From Guptibacillus hwajinpoensis (GTDB taxonomy: Bacteria; Bacillota; Bacilli; Bacillales; Bacillaceae_O), in assembly GCA_016841765.1 (NCBI GenBank), contig JAENYN010000003.1:1-64000 (forward strand): a DNA stretch of 64,000 nucleotides. The letters are read 5' to 3'. The position numbers were made by a program, and so were the translations under genes. How positions within the stretch are numbered: the stretch's first letter is position 1; every line of letters begins with the position of its first letter. Below, piece by piece: positions 17,846 through 29,864 of this stretch. The notes under the pieces were generated by a model that was given only the letters and a program-made list of their open reading frames with translations, was not told the DNA's origin and did not search any database.

Positions 17846-18211
17846 ATGCACCATGAACCACGCAATTCAACAGAAGCGGCTTTGCATGAATACAAAGAGG
17901 GGCTCGGCATTTTTACGCAAAAAATGCCAGATATCGCCCGCCATTATAACGCTTTTACCGAAACATGCTTTGAGGAGGGGACACTGACCCGCCGTGAAAA
18001 GCAGCTTATCGCCCTTGGGATCAGCCTTAACTCGCAGGATGAATACTGTATTATCTATCACGTGAAGGGCTGCCTGGATGAAGGCTGTTCCGAAGAAGAA
18101 ATCCTTGAAGCGGTCGGAGTGACTGCAGCATTTGGAGGCGGGGCGGCCATGAGCCAGGCGGTGACGCTTGTTCAGGAAGCCGTTTCGGAACTTTCCGAAC
18201 TGAAACAATAA
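17846..18211 (+). CDS. yurZ: Carboxymuconolactone decarboxylase/AhpD-family protein (YurZ)
   Basis: A 121-residue protein of the AhpD fold. The family core is [22 protein letters not shown] followed by [12 protein letters not shown]. The first cysteine and the histidine of the AhpD-type ExxCxxCxxxH site are present, but the second cysteine is replaced (CIIYH), so classical peroxidase-linked disulfide chemistry is doubtful. The ATG follows ACAGGAGG. In B. subtilis yurZ sits just upstream of the suf operon, as here. Confidence 0.85.
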   Translation: MHHEPRNSTEAALHEYKEGLGIFTQKMPDIARHYNAFTETCFEEGTLTRREKQLIALGISLNSQDEYCIIYHVKGCLDEGCSEEEILEAVGVTAAFGGGAAMSQAVTLVQEAVSELSELKQ

Positions 18212-18432
18212 AAATCCCGGAAGACTTGTCGAACTGAATTTTCTAACAAATCCTGCCCAAATGAGAGGATATGATTGAAAACGGGAGCAATTATGCCCTT
18301 TAATCAGCTGAAGTATTCGGGTCCCCCTCCAGCCTTTCATATCGTGAAATGTTTAGGAAATGGCTCTTTGTGGTAAATGTAGTAACATGATACGATAAAT
18401 CACGTAGTTAAAACCATTGAAAGGATGGGTTC

Positions 18433-18621
18433 ATTATTAGTGACCTGGAGCTGAGTTATACAGCTGAAATGGAGAAGGCGATGTATCAGTCTCATGGAAT
18501 GGGATATGAGGAGTACGGGCAGAAGCTCGATAAGCGCCTCAAGGTGGAAAAACGGCGTGAACTGGAGTACGAAAAAAGTTTGCGTGTCGTAGATCAGGCC
18601 AGTCGCCGCATTGGATTTTAA
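18433..18621 (+). CDS. Small conserved-looking protein, possible ATT start
   Basis: An open frame of 62 codons ending at TAA 18621, rich in charged residues (MYQSHGMGYEEYGQKLDKRL, VEKRRELEYEKSLRVVDQ, ASRRIGF). The frame opens just after an in-frame TGA at 18418. There is no ATG, GTG or TTG before an internal ATG at 18469, yet AAGGAT (18421-18426) is well placed for the ATT codons at 18433 and 18436. Product I-S-D-L-E-L-S-Y would fit an original M-S-D start with ATG changed to ATT. Function not recognised. A long inverted-repeat terminator follows. Confidence 0.5.
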   Translation: MISDLELSYTAEMEKAMYQSHGMGYEEYGQKLDKRLKVEKRRELEYEKSLRVVDQASRRIGF

Positions 18622-18651
18622 CTTTACAATAACGATTAAGACTATAGCATG

Positions 18652-18700
18652 ATAAACAAGAAAAAAACCAGTTCACATAACTGGTTTTTTTCTTGTTTAT
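18652..18700. terminator. Long bidirectional terminator
   Basis: Two perfect 22-base arms, containing AACAAGAAAAAAACCAGTT and its complement, around the loop CACAT; T-runs exist on both strands. It closes the small gene at 18433 and insulates the suf operon. Confidence 0.85.
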
Positions 18701-18938
18701 CCGTCATCATAGTGTAGGGGCCTGAAATCGGCGCAAAATAAGCGCACATGGTTCCCGAGCGTATAGGCTGCTCCTGGTGAGAACCAACTTGCAGACAAGT
18801 CAAAATGTTTTGAGCTGTTCCGGTTGATTATAGTTTTCATTTGTTATAACATTGGAATGAGAATAGAATGAGAATGCAGCAGTAAAATAAAAGATTTTAG
18901 AAAAGACAAGGAATAATCAGATTAATGGAGGTATAAAA

Positions 18939-19724
18939 ATGGCTGGTTCTACACTTAAGATTGAGAATTTACACGTGTCAATTGAGGGAAAGGAAATCCT
19001 CAAGGGCGTTAACCTAGAAATCAAAGGCGGAGAGATCCATGCGGTCATGGGTCCGAACGGAACAGGTAAATCAACACTTGCTTCAGCAATTATGGGCCAT
19101 CCAAAGTATGAAGTGACTGAGGGCACGATCACATTTGACGGCCAGGATGTCCTGGAAATGGAAGTCGATGAGCGTGCTCGTGTCGGGCTATTCCTCGCTA
19201 TGCAATATCCAAGTGAAATCGATGGCGTGACAAACGCTGATTTCCTTCGTTCCTCCATCAATGCACGGCGCGGAGAAGGAAATGAAATTTCACTGATGAA
19301 GTTTGTCAAAACACTTGATAAAAAAATGGATTTTCTTGATATGGATCCGAACATGGCTCAGCGTTATCTGAACCAGGGATTCTCCGGCGGTGAGAAAAAG
19401 CGGAATGAAATCCTGCAAATGATGATGCTTGAACCGAAAATCGCCATTCTGGATGAAATCGATTCAGGACTTGATATTGATGCGCTGAAAGTCGTTTCAA
19501 ACGGCGTGAACGAAATGCGCGGCGAAGACTTCGGCTGCTTGATCATTACCCACTATCAGCGCCTTCTCAACTACATTACCCCTGACAGAGTCCATGTCAT
19601 GATGCAGGGCAAGGTTGTGAAGTCAGGCGGTCCGGAACTGGCTCAGCGCCTTGAAGAAGAGGGCTACGACTGGGTTAAAGAAGAGCTTGGCATCGAAGAC
19701 GAAACAGTAGGCCAGGAAGCGTAA
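18939..19724 (+). CDS. sufC: Fe-S assembly ATPase SufC
   Basis: A 261-residue ABC-type ATPase that powers the SufBCD scaffold. Walker A is GPNGTGKST (about residues 35-43), signature FSGGEKKR (about 148-155), Walker [12 protein letters not shown]. No membrane segments; it acts in the cytosol with SufB and SufD. GGAGGT precedes the ATG. First gene of sufCDSUB, the main Fe-S cluster machinery of Bacillaceae, in the standard order. Confidence 0.97.
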   Translation: MAGSTLKIENLHVSIEGKEILKGVNLEIKGGEIHAVMGPNGTGKSTLASAIMGHPKYEVTEGTITFDGQDVLEMEVDERARVGLFLAMQYPSEIDGVTNADFLRSSINARRGEGNEISLMKFVKTLDKKMDFLDMDPNMAQRYLNQGFSGGEKKRNEILQMMMLEPKIAILDEIDSGLDIDALKVVSNGVNEMRGEDFGCLIITHYQRLLNYITPDRVHVMMQGKVVKSGGPELAQRLEEEGYDWVKEELGIEDETVGQEA

Positions 19725-19742
19725 GCGGAAAGGGGGATGAAA

Positions 19743-22712
<2,970 letters not shown>

Positions 22713-22796
22713 ACCGTCCGTCAGTTGACAGCTTCCTGGCAACAGGATGCAGGGGTGCCTCCCTGCCGTACGAAAAGATAAGGAGGGCGATTTTCG

Positions 22797-24197
22797 ATGG
22801 CAAAAAATATGCCTGATATCAGTGAAGAGTATAAATACGGTTTCCACGATAAAGACGTTTCTATCTTCCGCTCTGAACGCGGATTGACTAAGGAAATAGT
22901 CGAAGAGATTTCACGCATGAAGGAAGAGCCGCAATGGATGCTTGACTTCCGGCTGAAATCACTGGAATTGTTTTATAAAATGCCGATGCCTCAATGGGGC
23001 GGCGACTTGAATGAACTGAACTTCGATGAAATCACCTATTATGTAAAACCTTCAGAGAAGTCTGAGCGTTCATGGGATGAAGTTCCGGAAGAAATCAAGC
23101 AGACATTTGACAAGCTCGGCATTCCGGAAGCCGAACAGAAATGGCTTGCCGGTGTTTCTGCGCAGTACGAGTCAGAAGTCGTTTACCATAACATGAAGGA
23201 AGATCTTGAAGAAATGGGTATCGTCTTCAAAGACACCGATTCAGCCCTTAAGGAGAATGAAGATCTTTTCAAGGAGCATTTCGGAAAAGTCATACCTCCT
23301 TCCGATAATAAGTTCGCAGCATTGAACTCAGCGGTATGGTCCGGCGGATCGTTCATCTATGTTCCGAAGGGAGTCAAAGTGGATACGCCGCTGCAGGCAT
23401 ATTTCCGCATCAACTCCGAAAACATGGGCCAGTTCGAGCGTACGCTGATCATCGCTGATGAAGGCGCGCATGTCCACTATGTAGAAGGCTGTACAGCACC
23501 TGTTTATACAACGAACTCCCTGCACAGCGCAGTCGTTGAAATTATAATCAAAAAGGATGCCTACTGCCGCTATACGACAATCCAAAACTGGGCAAACAAC
23601 GTTTTTAATCTGGTAACCAAGCGTGCGGTAGCTGAAGAAAACGCGACAATGGAGTGGATCGACGGCAATATCGGCTCCAAGCTGACTATGAAATATCCGG
23701 CTGTCATCCTGAAAGGGGAAGGAGCACGCGGCCTGACACTTTCCATTGCGATTGCCGGCAAAGGCCAGCACCAGGATGCAGGTGCCAAGATGATCCACCT
23801 TGCACCAAATACGTCATCAACGATCGTATCGAAGTCAATTTCCAAGCATGGCGGGAAAGTGACCTACCGCGGTATCGTCCAATTCGGACGAAAAGCGCAA
23901 GGCTCCCGTTCAAACGTCGAATGCGATACGCTCATCATGGATAACAAGTCAACATCCGATACGATTCCGTACAATGAAATCATGACGGAAAACGTATCGC
24001 TTGAACACGAAGCGAAAGTTTCGAAGGTATCCGAAGAACAGCTCTTCTATCTGATGAGCCGCGGCGTTTCCGAGCAAGAAGCAACAGAAATGATCGTCAT
24101 GGGCTTCATCGAGCCGTTCACACGCGAGCTTCCAATGGAATACGCAGTCGAAATGAACCGCCTGATCAGCTTTGAAATGGAAGGTTCAATCGGTTAA
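22797..24197 (+). CDS. sufB: Fe-S scaffold protein SufB
   Basis: A 466-residue SufB protein, the scaffold subunit on which the cluster forms with SufC and Suf[20 protein letters not shown]-like sequence (about residues 185-205), [20 protein letters not shown] and the C-terminal [20 protein letters not shown] mark the family. AAGGAGG precedes the ATG. Last gene of the suf operon; a terminator follows within 20 bases. Confidence 0.97.
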   Translation: MAKNMPDISEEYKYGFHDKDVSIFRSERGLTKEIVEEISRMKEEPQWMLDFRLKSLELFYKMPMPQWGGDLNELNFDEITYYVKPSEKSERSWDEVPEEIKQTFDKLGIPEAEQKWLAGVSAQYESEVVYHNMKEDLEEMGIVFKDTDSALKENEDLFKEHFGKVIPPSDNKFAALNSAVWSGGSFIYVPKGVKVDTPLQAYFRINSENMGQFERTLIIADEGAHVHYVEGCTAPVYTTNSLHSAVVEIIIKKDAYCRYTTIQNWANNVFNLVTKRAVAEENATMEWIDGNIGSKLTMKYPAVILKGEGARGLTLSIAIAGKGQHQDAGAKMIHLAPNTSSTIVSKSISKHGGKVTYRGIVQFGRKAQGSRSNVECDTLIMDNKSTSDTIPYNEIMTENVSLEHEAKVSKVSEEQLFYLMSRGVSEQEATEMIVMGFIEPFTRELPMEYAVEMNRLISFEMEGSIG

Positions 24198-24212
24198 TTC
24201 AGTAAGTGGAGA

Positions 24213-24246
24213 ACCGGCATCTGTATTTGGCAGATGCCGGTTTTTG
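24213..24246 (+). terminator. Terminator of sufCDSUB
   Basis: AACCGGCATCTG and CAGATGCCGGTT around TATTTGG, then five T. Confidence 0.9.
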
Positions 24247-24257
24247 TTTGCAGAGAA

Positions 24258-24301
24258 GGTGCCTGACCCCCGGCGCACTAAAGCGCCGGGGGTCAGGCAC
24301 C
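24258..24301. repeat. Perfect 19-bp inverted repeat after suf
   Basis: GGTGCCTGACCCCCGGCGC pairs perfectly with its complement across a 6-base loop (ACTAAA). There is no T-run, so it differs from the terminators on each side. A further 8-bp inverted repeat GTATTGCC/GGCAATAC is at 24353-24379. Confidence 0.8.
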
Positions 24302-24380
24302 CCTTTGCACCCAAGCTGCATATCGGCACCCGATACACCGATACAAAGTGAAGTATTGCCGCATATCGGCAGGCAATACG

Positions 24381-24414
24381 CAAAAAACACATCCCGCTAA
24401 ACAGCAGGATGTGT
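24381..24414 (-). terminator. Terminator of the peptide-binding protein gene
   Basis: On the minus strand ACACATCCTGCT-gttt-AGCGGGATGTGT is followed by six T. Confidence 0.85.
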
Positions 24415-24428
24415 TTCATTTTTATCGA

Positions 24429-26060
24429 TTATTCAACATGTGCCCATTTCAGGGAGAGTTCAGGCCCGAATGGATGCAGGTAAAGGTCTTTAATGAACGA
24501 ACGCTGCATATAAGCATTTCCGCGCTGGTACATTGGGGTGATCGCTGCATCTTCCTCGAGAAGAATGCGTTCTGCTTCCTGAAGCATTTCCCAGCGTTTT
24601 TGGACATCTGTTTCCGATTGGGCGTCCTTGATCAGCTTGTCATATTCAGGATTGGAATAATCCATTTCGTTATGTGGATTGCCGGTTACGAACATGTCCA
24701 GGTATGTCATTGGATCCTGGTAATCCGGTCCCCAGATGCTGAAGGAAATATCATAATCCAGTTTGGACTCAAGGGCCAGTTTTTGCTTGAATGGCTGCTG
24801 CTTAATTGTCACTGTCAAGCCTTCAAGGTTCTTTTCAAGCTGGTTTTTGATATACTCGCCGATTTTTTTACTTGATTCCGTATCAAAATTGAGGAATTCA
24901 AGTTCTGCTTTCTCTTTGCCGATTGTTTCCAGGCCTTTCTGCCAGTGGTCTTTTGCCTTTTCAATATCAGTTTTATTGAATTCAGGATATTTTTCCCGGA
25001 ACCCTTCGCCGTTTTCATTTGCTACGAAATCTTTTGGTACAATGAAGTTTGCAGGGATGGAACCGTTGTTCAAGATGACGTCGATCATGCCCTGTTTGTC
25101 CCAGCCCATGCTGATGGCAAGGCGGATGTCTTTGTTTTTTAGCAATTCATTTGTCTGATTCAGGCGGAAAAAGGCAATTGTCGGATCTACAAAGGTATTG
25201 AAATCTTCATGATCTTTGTATTGATCGACATATTCAGCGGACAGCACGGCCCGGTCAATGTCACCGGCTTCATAAAGGTTTACGCGGGCTGAAGTGTCCT
25301 TAATGATGTTATAATTTGCCTGTTCAAGTTTGACTGTGTCTTTATCCCAATATTTTTCGTTTTTAACAAGTTTGAAGCTCTGGCCTTGTTTCCAATCTTG
25401 CATGGCGAAGGGCCCGTTGAACAGCATCGTATTATCTTCGAGCGCATATTGGCTGCCCTGTTCTTTCACATATTCTTCTTTTTGCGGGTAAAACGTCGGG
25501 AATGTCGTGAGGCTGAGCAAGTAAGGAATCGGCTTGGACAGCTCCACTTTCAGCGTATAGTCATCGACTGCTGTTACGCCAAGCTTTTCAACCGGCATTT
25601 CTCCGGCTTGAACGGCTGCTGCGTTTTTGATTGGATCCATAATGTAGGCATATTCAGAAAGTGATTCCGGATTGTTCACCTTTCTCCAGGCAAAAACAAA
25701 GTCATGTGCTGTTACTGGGGAGCCGTCGCTCCACACAGCATCTTCCCTTAACGTGAACGTATATGTAAGTCCGTCTTCGCTCTTCTGTACGTCTTTTGCT
25801 ATACCTTCAACAGGCTTATTGTCTTTATCGAGGCGGTACAGGCCTTCAAATACATTGTTCATAATGTTAAAGGAAACAGCATCGGTCGCCTGGGTCGTGT
25901 CCATTGACGGAATTTCAGCGGACTCATAAAGGTTCAATACCTGTTTTTTGCTTCCGTCTTCACCATTGCCGGCATCGCTGTTTTTCTCTCCACCGCCGCA
26001 TGCTGCAAGGAACGTACTCATTGCAAGCAGGAGAGCAAGGAAGACTGGCCATTTTTTCAA
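24429..26060 (-). CDS. Oligopeptide-binding lipoprotein (OppA/DppE family)
   Basis: A 543-residue substrate-binding protein of the SBP_bac_5 family. The signal peptide ends in the lipobox STFLAACGGG (cysteine about residue 21), giving a membrane-anchored extracellular protein. VEGIAKDVQKSEDGLTYTFTLR and WSDGSPVTAHDFVFAWRK are classical peptide-binding-protein motifs. The start is TTG at 26060 with AGGGGG 8 bases upstream. It stands alone with its own terminator and no permease or ATPase nearby, so it probably feeds an Opp/Dpp system encoded elsewhere. Confidence 0.92.
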   Translation of the reverse strand: MKKWPVFLALLLAMSTFLAACGGGEKNSDAGNGEDGSKKQVLNLYESAEIPSMDTTQATDAVSFNIMNNVFEGLYRLDKDNKPVEGIAKDVQKSEDGLTYTFTLREDAVWSDGSPVTAHDFVFAWRKVNNPESLSEYAYIMDPIKNAAAVQAGEMPVEKLGVTAVDDYTLKVELSKPIPYLLSLTTFPTFYPQKEEYVKEQGSQYALEDNTMLFNGPFAMQDWKQGQSFKLVKNEKYWDKDTVKLEQANYNIIKDTSARVNLYEAGDIDRAVLSAEYVDQYKDHEDFNTFVDPTIAFFRLNQTNELLKNKDIRLAISMGWDKQGMIDVILNNGSIPANFIVPKDFVANENGEGFREKYPEFNKTDIEKAKDHWQKGLETIGKEKAELEFLNFDTESSKKIGEYIKNQLEKNLEGLTVTIKQQPFKQKLALESKLDYDISFSIWGPDYQDPMTYLDMFVTGNPHNEMDYSNPEYDKLIKDAQSETDVQKRWEMLQEAERILLEEDAAITPMYQRGNAYMQRSFIKDLYLHPFGPELSLKWAHVE

Positions 26061-26273
26061 GTGAAAAACCCCCTAAAAATTTTTCTAATATAAATGCTGG
26101 ATAGCATCTTACTTCAGTATAAATCATTTTTCCTGAAATCCATTTATTTTCATTTTTAGCATGATTTCAAGGATTGATGCGATTACAATTATTTAGAAAA
26201 TTGGAATTCCATTTTTATTCAGTGCCCTTAAATTGATATTCTAATATAAAGACGATGAGAAGGTGGGTATCTT

Positions 26274-27125
26274 ATGATCTATATTGGTGTGACGGGATGG
26301 GGCGATCATGATACCCTCTACCCGCCAAATCAAAAAAGTCGTGATAAACTGAAAGTGTATGCAGGACATTTTCCGATTGTTGAAGTTGATTCCTCTTTTT
26401 ATGCTATTCCGGCTGAAAAGACGGCAATGAAGTGGCTTGATGATACGCCGGACGGATTTTCGTTTGTGATTAAGGCATATAGTGCAATGACAGGCCATAA
26501 AAGAGCAGATATCCCGTTTGAAAATAAGGATCAAATGTATGATGCTTTTCTGTCATTTCTTAATCCATTTACGGCGCGGGGAAAGCTTGGGATGGTATTG
26601 TTCCAGTTTCCGCCGTGGTTTGATGCGAACCGGCCGCATGTCGAGCTTCTGCGTGACATTAAACGGAGGATGGGGGACTTGCCCGCTGCTCTCGAATTCC
26701 GCAACCGGACATGGTTTACGGATGCTTATTCAGAAAAGACGCTCCGGTTTATGAAAGAGGAAGGCTGGATCCACAGTATCGTTGATGAGCCGGATGCCGG
26801 GATCAAATCGATTCCGACAATTTTAAAAGCGACAGACCGGGACAAGACGCTTGTGAGAATGCACGGGCGCAACCTCCACGGGTGGAACGGCGCCGCCAAA
26901 GGGCAAAGCTGGCGGGATGTCCGTTATTTGTACCGCTATAACAAAACGGAGCTGCTTGAATGGAAGGAGAAGCTGCTTGCCCTTGAACAGCAGTCAGGCG
27001 ATGTGTATGTCGTGTTCAATAATAATTCGGGCGGGGATGCAGCGGATAATGCAAAAATGATGATTGAGCTGCTCGGGCTTTCATACACCGCGCTGGCACC
27101 GCGGCAGCTTGATTTGTTTGATTAG
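26274..27125 (+). CDS. yunF: DUF72 family protein (YunF)
   Basis: A 283-residue DUF72 protein with a TIM-barrel-like fold: IYIGVTGWGDHDTLYPP at the start, VEVDSSFYAIP, and ALEFRNRTWF near the middle. The biochemical role is not established; a divalent metal or nucleic-acid related function has been suggested from structure. GAAGGTGGG precedes the ATG. It opens a yunF-yunE-yunD run with only a few bases between genes. Confidence 0.88.
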   Translation: MIYIGVTGWGDHDTLYPPNQKSRDKLKVYAGHFPIVEVDSSFYAIPAEKTAMKWLDDTPDGFSFVIKAYSAMTGHKRADIPFENKDQMYDAFLSFLNPFTARGKLGMVLFQFPPWFDANRPHVELLRDIKRRMGDLPAALEFRNRTWFTDAYSEKTLRFMKEEGWIHSIVDEPDAGIKSIPTILKATDRDKTLVRMHGRNLHGWNGAAKGQSWRDVRYLYRYNKTELLEWKEKLLALEQQSGDVYVVFNNNSGGDAADNAKMMIELLGLSYTALAPRQLDLFD

Positions 27126-27128
27126 GCG

Positions 27129-27908
27129 GTGGGTGTCTTGGTGATTCTGTCATTGATCATGATCGGTCTCCTGTCAGGGACAATCGGCAGCCTGGCCGGG
27201 CTCGGCGGCGGGATTGTGACGGTTCCGGCTCTTTTATTTCTGGGAAACGGAACAGGGCTGCTTCCGCCGGTCGCTCCGCAAACGGCTGTCGGAACATCGC
27301 TTGCCGTCATTATTTTCACTGCCCTGTCTGCCACTCTCAGTTATATGAAGGAAGGGGTTGTGGACTATCGGAACGGTTTGCTGCTTTTTGCCGGCAGCGG
27401 ACCCGCCGCACTTGCCGGAGCCTGGCTGAACCATTTTCTTGATATCAATCAGTTTTATTTCTATTTCGGGATATTTGTCATGGCGATGGCGGGTATGATG
27501 TTTTTAAAGGACCGGGCAAAGAAGCACCACGGGGATACCGCGCATGCTGTCCCGCTGTTTAGCGGCCTTGGTGTCGCCATGGCTGTCGGCTTGATGTCCG
27601 GCCTGTTCGGAATCGGCGGCGGGGCGCTGATGATTCCGGCGATGGTGCTTCTTTTTCGCTTCAATATCCGGGCAGCTGTCGCGACATCCATGTTCATTAT
27701 CTTTTTTTCGGCCAGTCTTGGAACTGTTGCCCATTTTCTGCTGGGGAATGTTTCGTGGCTGTATGCGGCCGCCCTGATTCCGGGCGCTTGGCTCGGCGGG
27801 AAGCTTGGGGCCGGCATAAATAAACGATTGAAGAGCCGGTCAATTGAACTGGCTTTGCGGGTATTGTTAGTGATAATCGGCATCCAACTGATGCTGAAAG
27901 GAATGTGA
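27129..27908 (+). CDS. yunE: TauE/SafE-family membrane transporter (YunE)
   Basis: A protein of up to 259 residues with about eight hydrophobic segments and the two inverted TauE/SafE repeats (LAGLGGGIVTVPALLFL, FGIGGGALMIPAMVLLF). The family exports sulfite, sulfoacetate and similar organic anions. The start is uncertain: GTG 27129 gives the longest form, but the site AGGCGGTGGG favours the GTG at 27141. It ends four bases inside the next open frame. Matches yunE next to yunD and yunF in B. subtilis. Confidence 0.88.
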   Translation: MGVLVILSLIMIGLLSGTIGSLAGLGGGIVTVPALLFLGNGTGLLPPVAPQTAVGTSLAVIIFTALSATLSYMKEGVVDYRNGLLLFAGSGPAALAGAWLNHFLDINQFYFYFGIFVMAMAGMMFLKDRAKKHHGDTAHAVPLFSGLGVAMAVGLMSGLFGIGGGALMIPAMVLLFRFNIRAAVATSMFIIFFSASLGTVAHFLLGNVSWLYAAALIPGAWLGGKLGAGINKRLKSRSIELALRVLLVIIGIQLMLKGM

Positions 27909-27928
27909 TGAGAAGAGGGGGATGGAGA

Positions 27929-29323
27929 ATGGAAACGAAACTGTATTTTTATCATTCCAACGATTTGCACAGTAATCTCGGCCAGTGGCCTAAAATCATC
28001 GATTATTTCGAAAATGTGAGAGCACTCCATGATAAAAAACATGAAACGGCCATGTTCTTTGATATCGGTGATCATGTCGACCGTTCCCATCCGATAACGG
28101 AATCCTCACTCGGGAAATATAATGTCGAGCTGATGAATCTGGCCGGTTATGATTATGTGACGTTCGGTAATAATGAAGGGATCACGCTTCCTCACGATGA
28201 GCTGGATTCGTTATATCGGAAAGCGAATTTCACGGTGCTTGCCGCCAATTTATATTACGGGGACGGAACACGGCCGGACTGGGTGAAGCCTTACGGAATA
28301 AAGGAGCTTGCGGGCGGCATCAAAGTAGGCGTTATCGGGATGACTGTCCCGTTTAAAATGTTTTACAATCAGCTTGGCTGGAAAGTCGAGGACCCGTTTG
28401 AACTATTGCCGGAACTTATTATGGAAGTGAGGGAGCAGGCCGATATCATCATTCTTTTATCACACCTGGGCATGAACGATGACCGCCGTATAGCTGAACA
28501 AATGGAAGGTATTGATATGATCCTGGGCGGGCATACCCACCACCTGCTCAAGGAAGGGGAATATGTGAATGGTACGCTGATCGGCCAGGCCGGCAAGTTC
28601 GGGCATTATATCGGCCAGGTCGCCGTCACATATGATCTTGAAGAACGGAAAATCATCGATAAAAAGGCTTATGCTGTGCCTGTAGATGAAAGAGAAGGAA
28701 ATCAAAAGGCTGTTTCCGAACTGCAAAGGCTTGAACACGAAAGCAAAATCCGGCTTTCCGAACCGATTGCGGAACTTGATGAACCGTTGCCGGTTGACTG
28801 GTATGGCGAGACACGGTTTGCCAGCCTGCTTGCAGACGGATTAAAAGATTGGTGCAGTGCCGAAGCATCCATGGTCAATGCAGGGGTCCTGCTGGCCGGA
28901 CTTGCGGAAGGCCCTGTTTCGAAGGCCGACATCCACAGGGTCTGCCCCCATCCCATCAATCCGTGCCAGGTCGAATTGCCTGGCGATATGCTGAGTGAGG
29001 TCATCCACCAGGCGTTTACGGATGATATGCAGGGCCTGAAAATCCGCGGCCTCGGTTTCCGTGGAAAAGTGATGGGGCGCATGGTGTTTTCGGGAATTGA
29101 AGTCAAAACAAAAAAAATGGCCGATGGACTGACGCATGTCACGGATATCAAAGTGAATGGAAGCCCGATTGACGCCGATCGGATGTATGAAATCGCCACC
29201 GTCGACATGTTCACCTTCGGGCCGCTTTATCCGGAAATCAGCCATGCTGCGAAAAAACAGTATTATATGCCGGAAATGCTAAGGGATGTCCTCACATGGC
29301 AGCTTGGCAGGGTATTCGGCTGA
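27929..29323 (+). CDS. yunD: 5'-nucleotidase/metallophosphatase family protein (YunD)
   Basis: A 464-residue two-domain protein: a calcineurin-like metallophosphatase domain (HSNDLHSN, FDIGDHVDRS, ILGGHTHH) and a C-terminal 5'-nucleotidase domain (about residues 290-440). The usual GNH(D/E) motif reads GNNEG here, so the histidine that normally supports catalysis is replaced by asparagine. No signal peptide, so cytosolic. The ATG at 27929 is chosen because AGAGGGGG lies 7 bases before it; an upstream GTG at 27905 has no site. Confidence 0.88.
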   Translation: METKLYFYHSNDLHSNLGQWPKIIDYFENVRALHDKKHETAMFFDIGDHVDRSHPITESSLGKYNVELMNLAGYDYVTFGNNEGITLPHDELDSLYRKANFTVLAANLYYGDGTRPDWVKPYGIKELAGGIKVGVIGMTVPFKMFYNQLGWKVEDPFELLPELIMEVREQADIIILLSHLGMNDDRRIAEQMEGIDMILGGHTHHLLKEGEYVNGTLIGQAGKFGHYIGQVAVTYDLEERKIIDKKAYAVPVDEREGNQKAVSELQRLEHESKIRLSEPIAELDEPLPVDWYGETRFASLLADGLKDWCSAEASMVNAGVLLAGLAEGPVSKADIHRVCPHPINPCQVELPGDMLSEVIHQAFTDDMQGLKIRGLGFRGKVMGRMVFSGIEVKTKKMADGLTHVTDIKVNGSPIDADRMYEIATVDMFTFGPLYPEISHAAKKQYYMPEMLRDVLTWQLGRVFG

Positions 29324-29398
29324 AACGGGCGCTTATACTGTGAACGTCTCCCTTCTTTTATCATAAATTGGTTATGAACGGAAGGAGGTTGATGGTAT

Positions 29399-29701
29399 AT
29401 GGTCAGCATGTCCCCGGTCACCATTGAAGGGCACCAGTTTACAGCCGTGACTGTAAAACTTCCGAAAACCAATTTGATGGCTGTTACAAGTGATAAGGGG
29501 TACATTATGTGCGGAGCCTTAGATATTGCGTTATTTAATGAAAAACTGAAGGAACGCGGCATTATCGCCGGCCGTGCGGTTGGTGTCAGGACAATCGACC
29601 AGCTTCTTGAAGCGCCGCTTGAATCCGTGACAATTGAAGCGGAAAAGCACGGCATTACAGCCGGAATGAAAGGCCGGGATGCCCTCCTTAAAATGATATA
29701 A
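29399..29701 (+). CDS. yunC: DUF1805 protein (YunC)
   Basis: A 100-residue protein of the YunC/DUF1805 family with the motif MAVTSDKGYIMCGALDIALFNEKL (about residues 28-51) and a C-terminal DALLKMI. Function is unknown. AAGGAGGT lies before the ATG. In B. subtilis yunC also lies between yunB and yunD; here the HD-GYP gene has been placed between yunC and yunB. A weak terminator follows. Confidence 0.85.
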   Translation: MVSMSPVTIEGHQFTAVTVKLPKTNLMAVTSDKGYIMCGALDIALFNEKLKERGIIAGRAVGVRTIDQLLEAPLESVTIEAEKHGITAGMKGRDALLKMI

Positions 29702-29738
29702 CCGGCCCTCAAGCAGGGCAGAGTGATATAAGTGGAAA

Positions 29739-29772
29739 AACCGGTCCGGCAGGTTGCGGGGCCGATTTTTTT
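29739..29772 (+). terminator. Probable terminator after yunC
   Basis: CCGGTCC and GGGGCCG (with G-T pairs) over a 10-base loop, followed by eight T. Confidence 0.65.
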
Positions 29773-29864
29773 TATGGATTTCAAAAAAATGTAGAATTAC
29801 GGCGAAATATGGCAGTTCCTCCGTTATAATAATAGAAGGATCCGGTTAGTGAAGGAGCAGTCAT

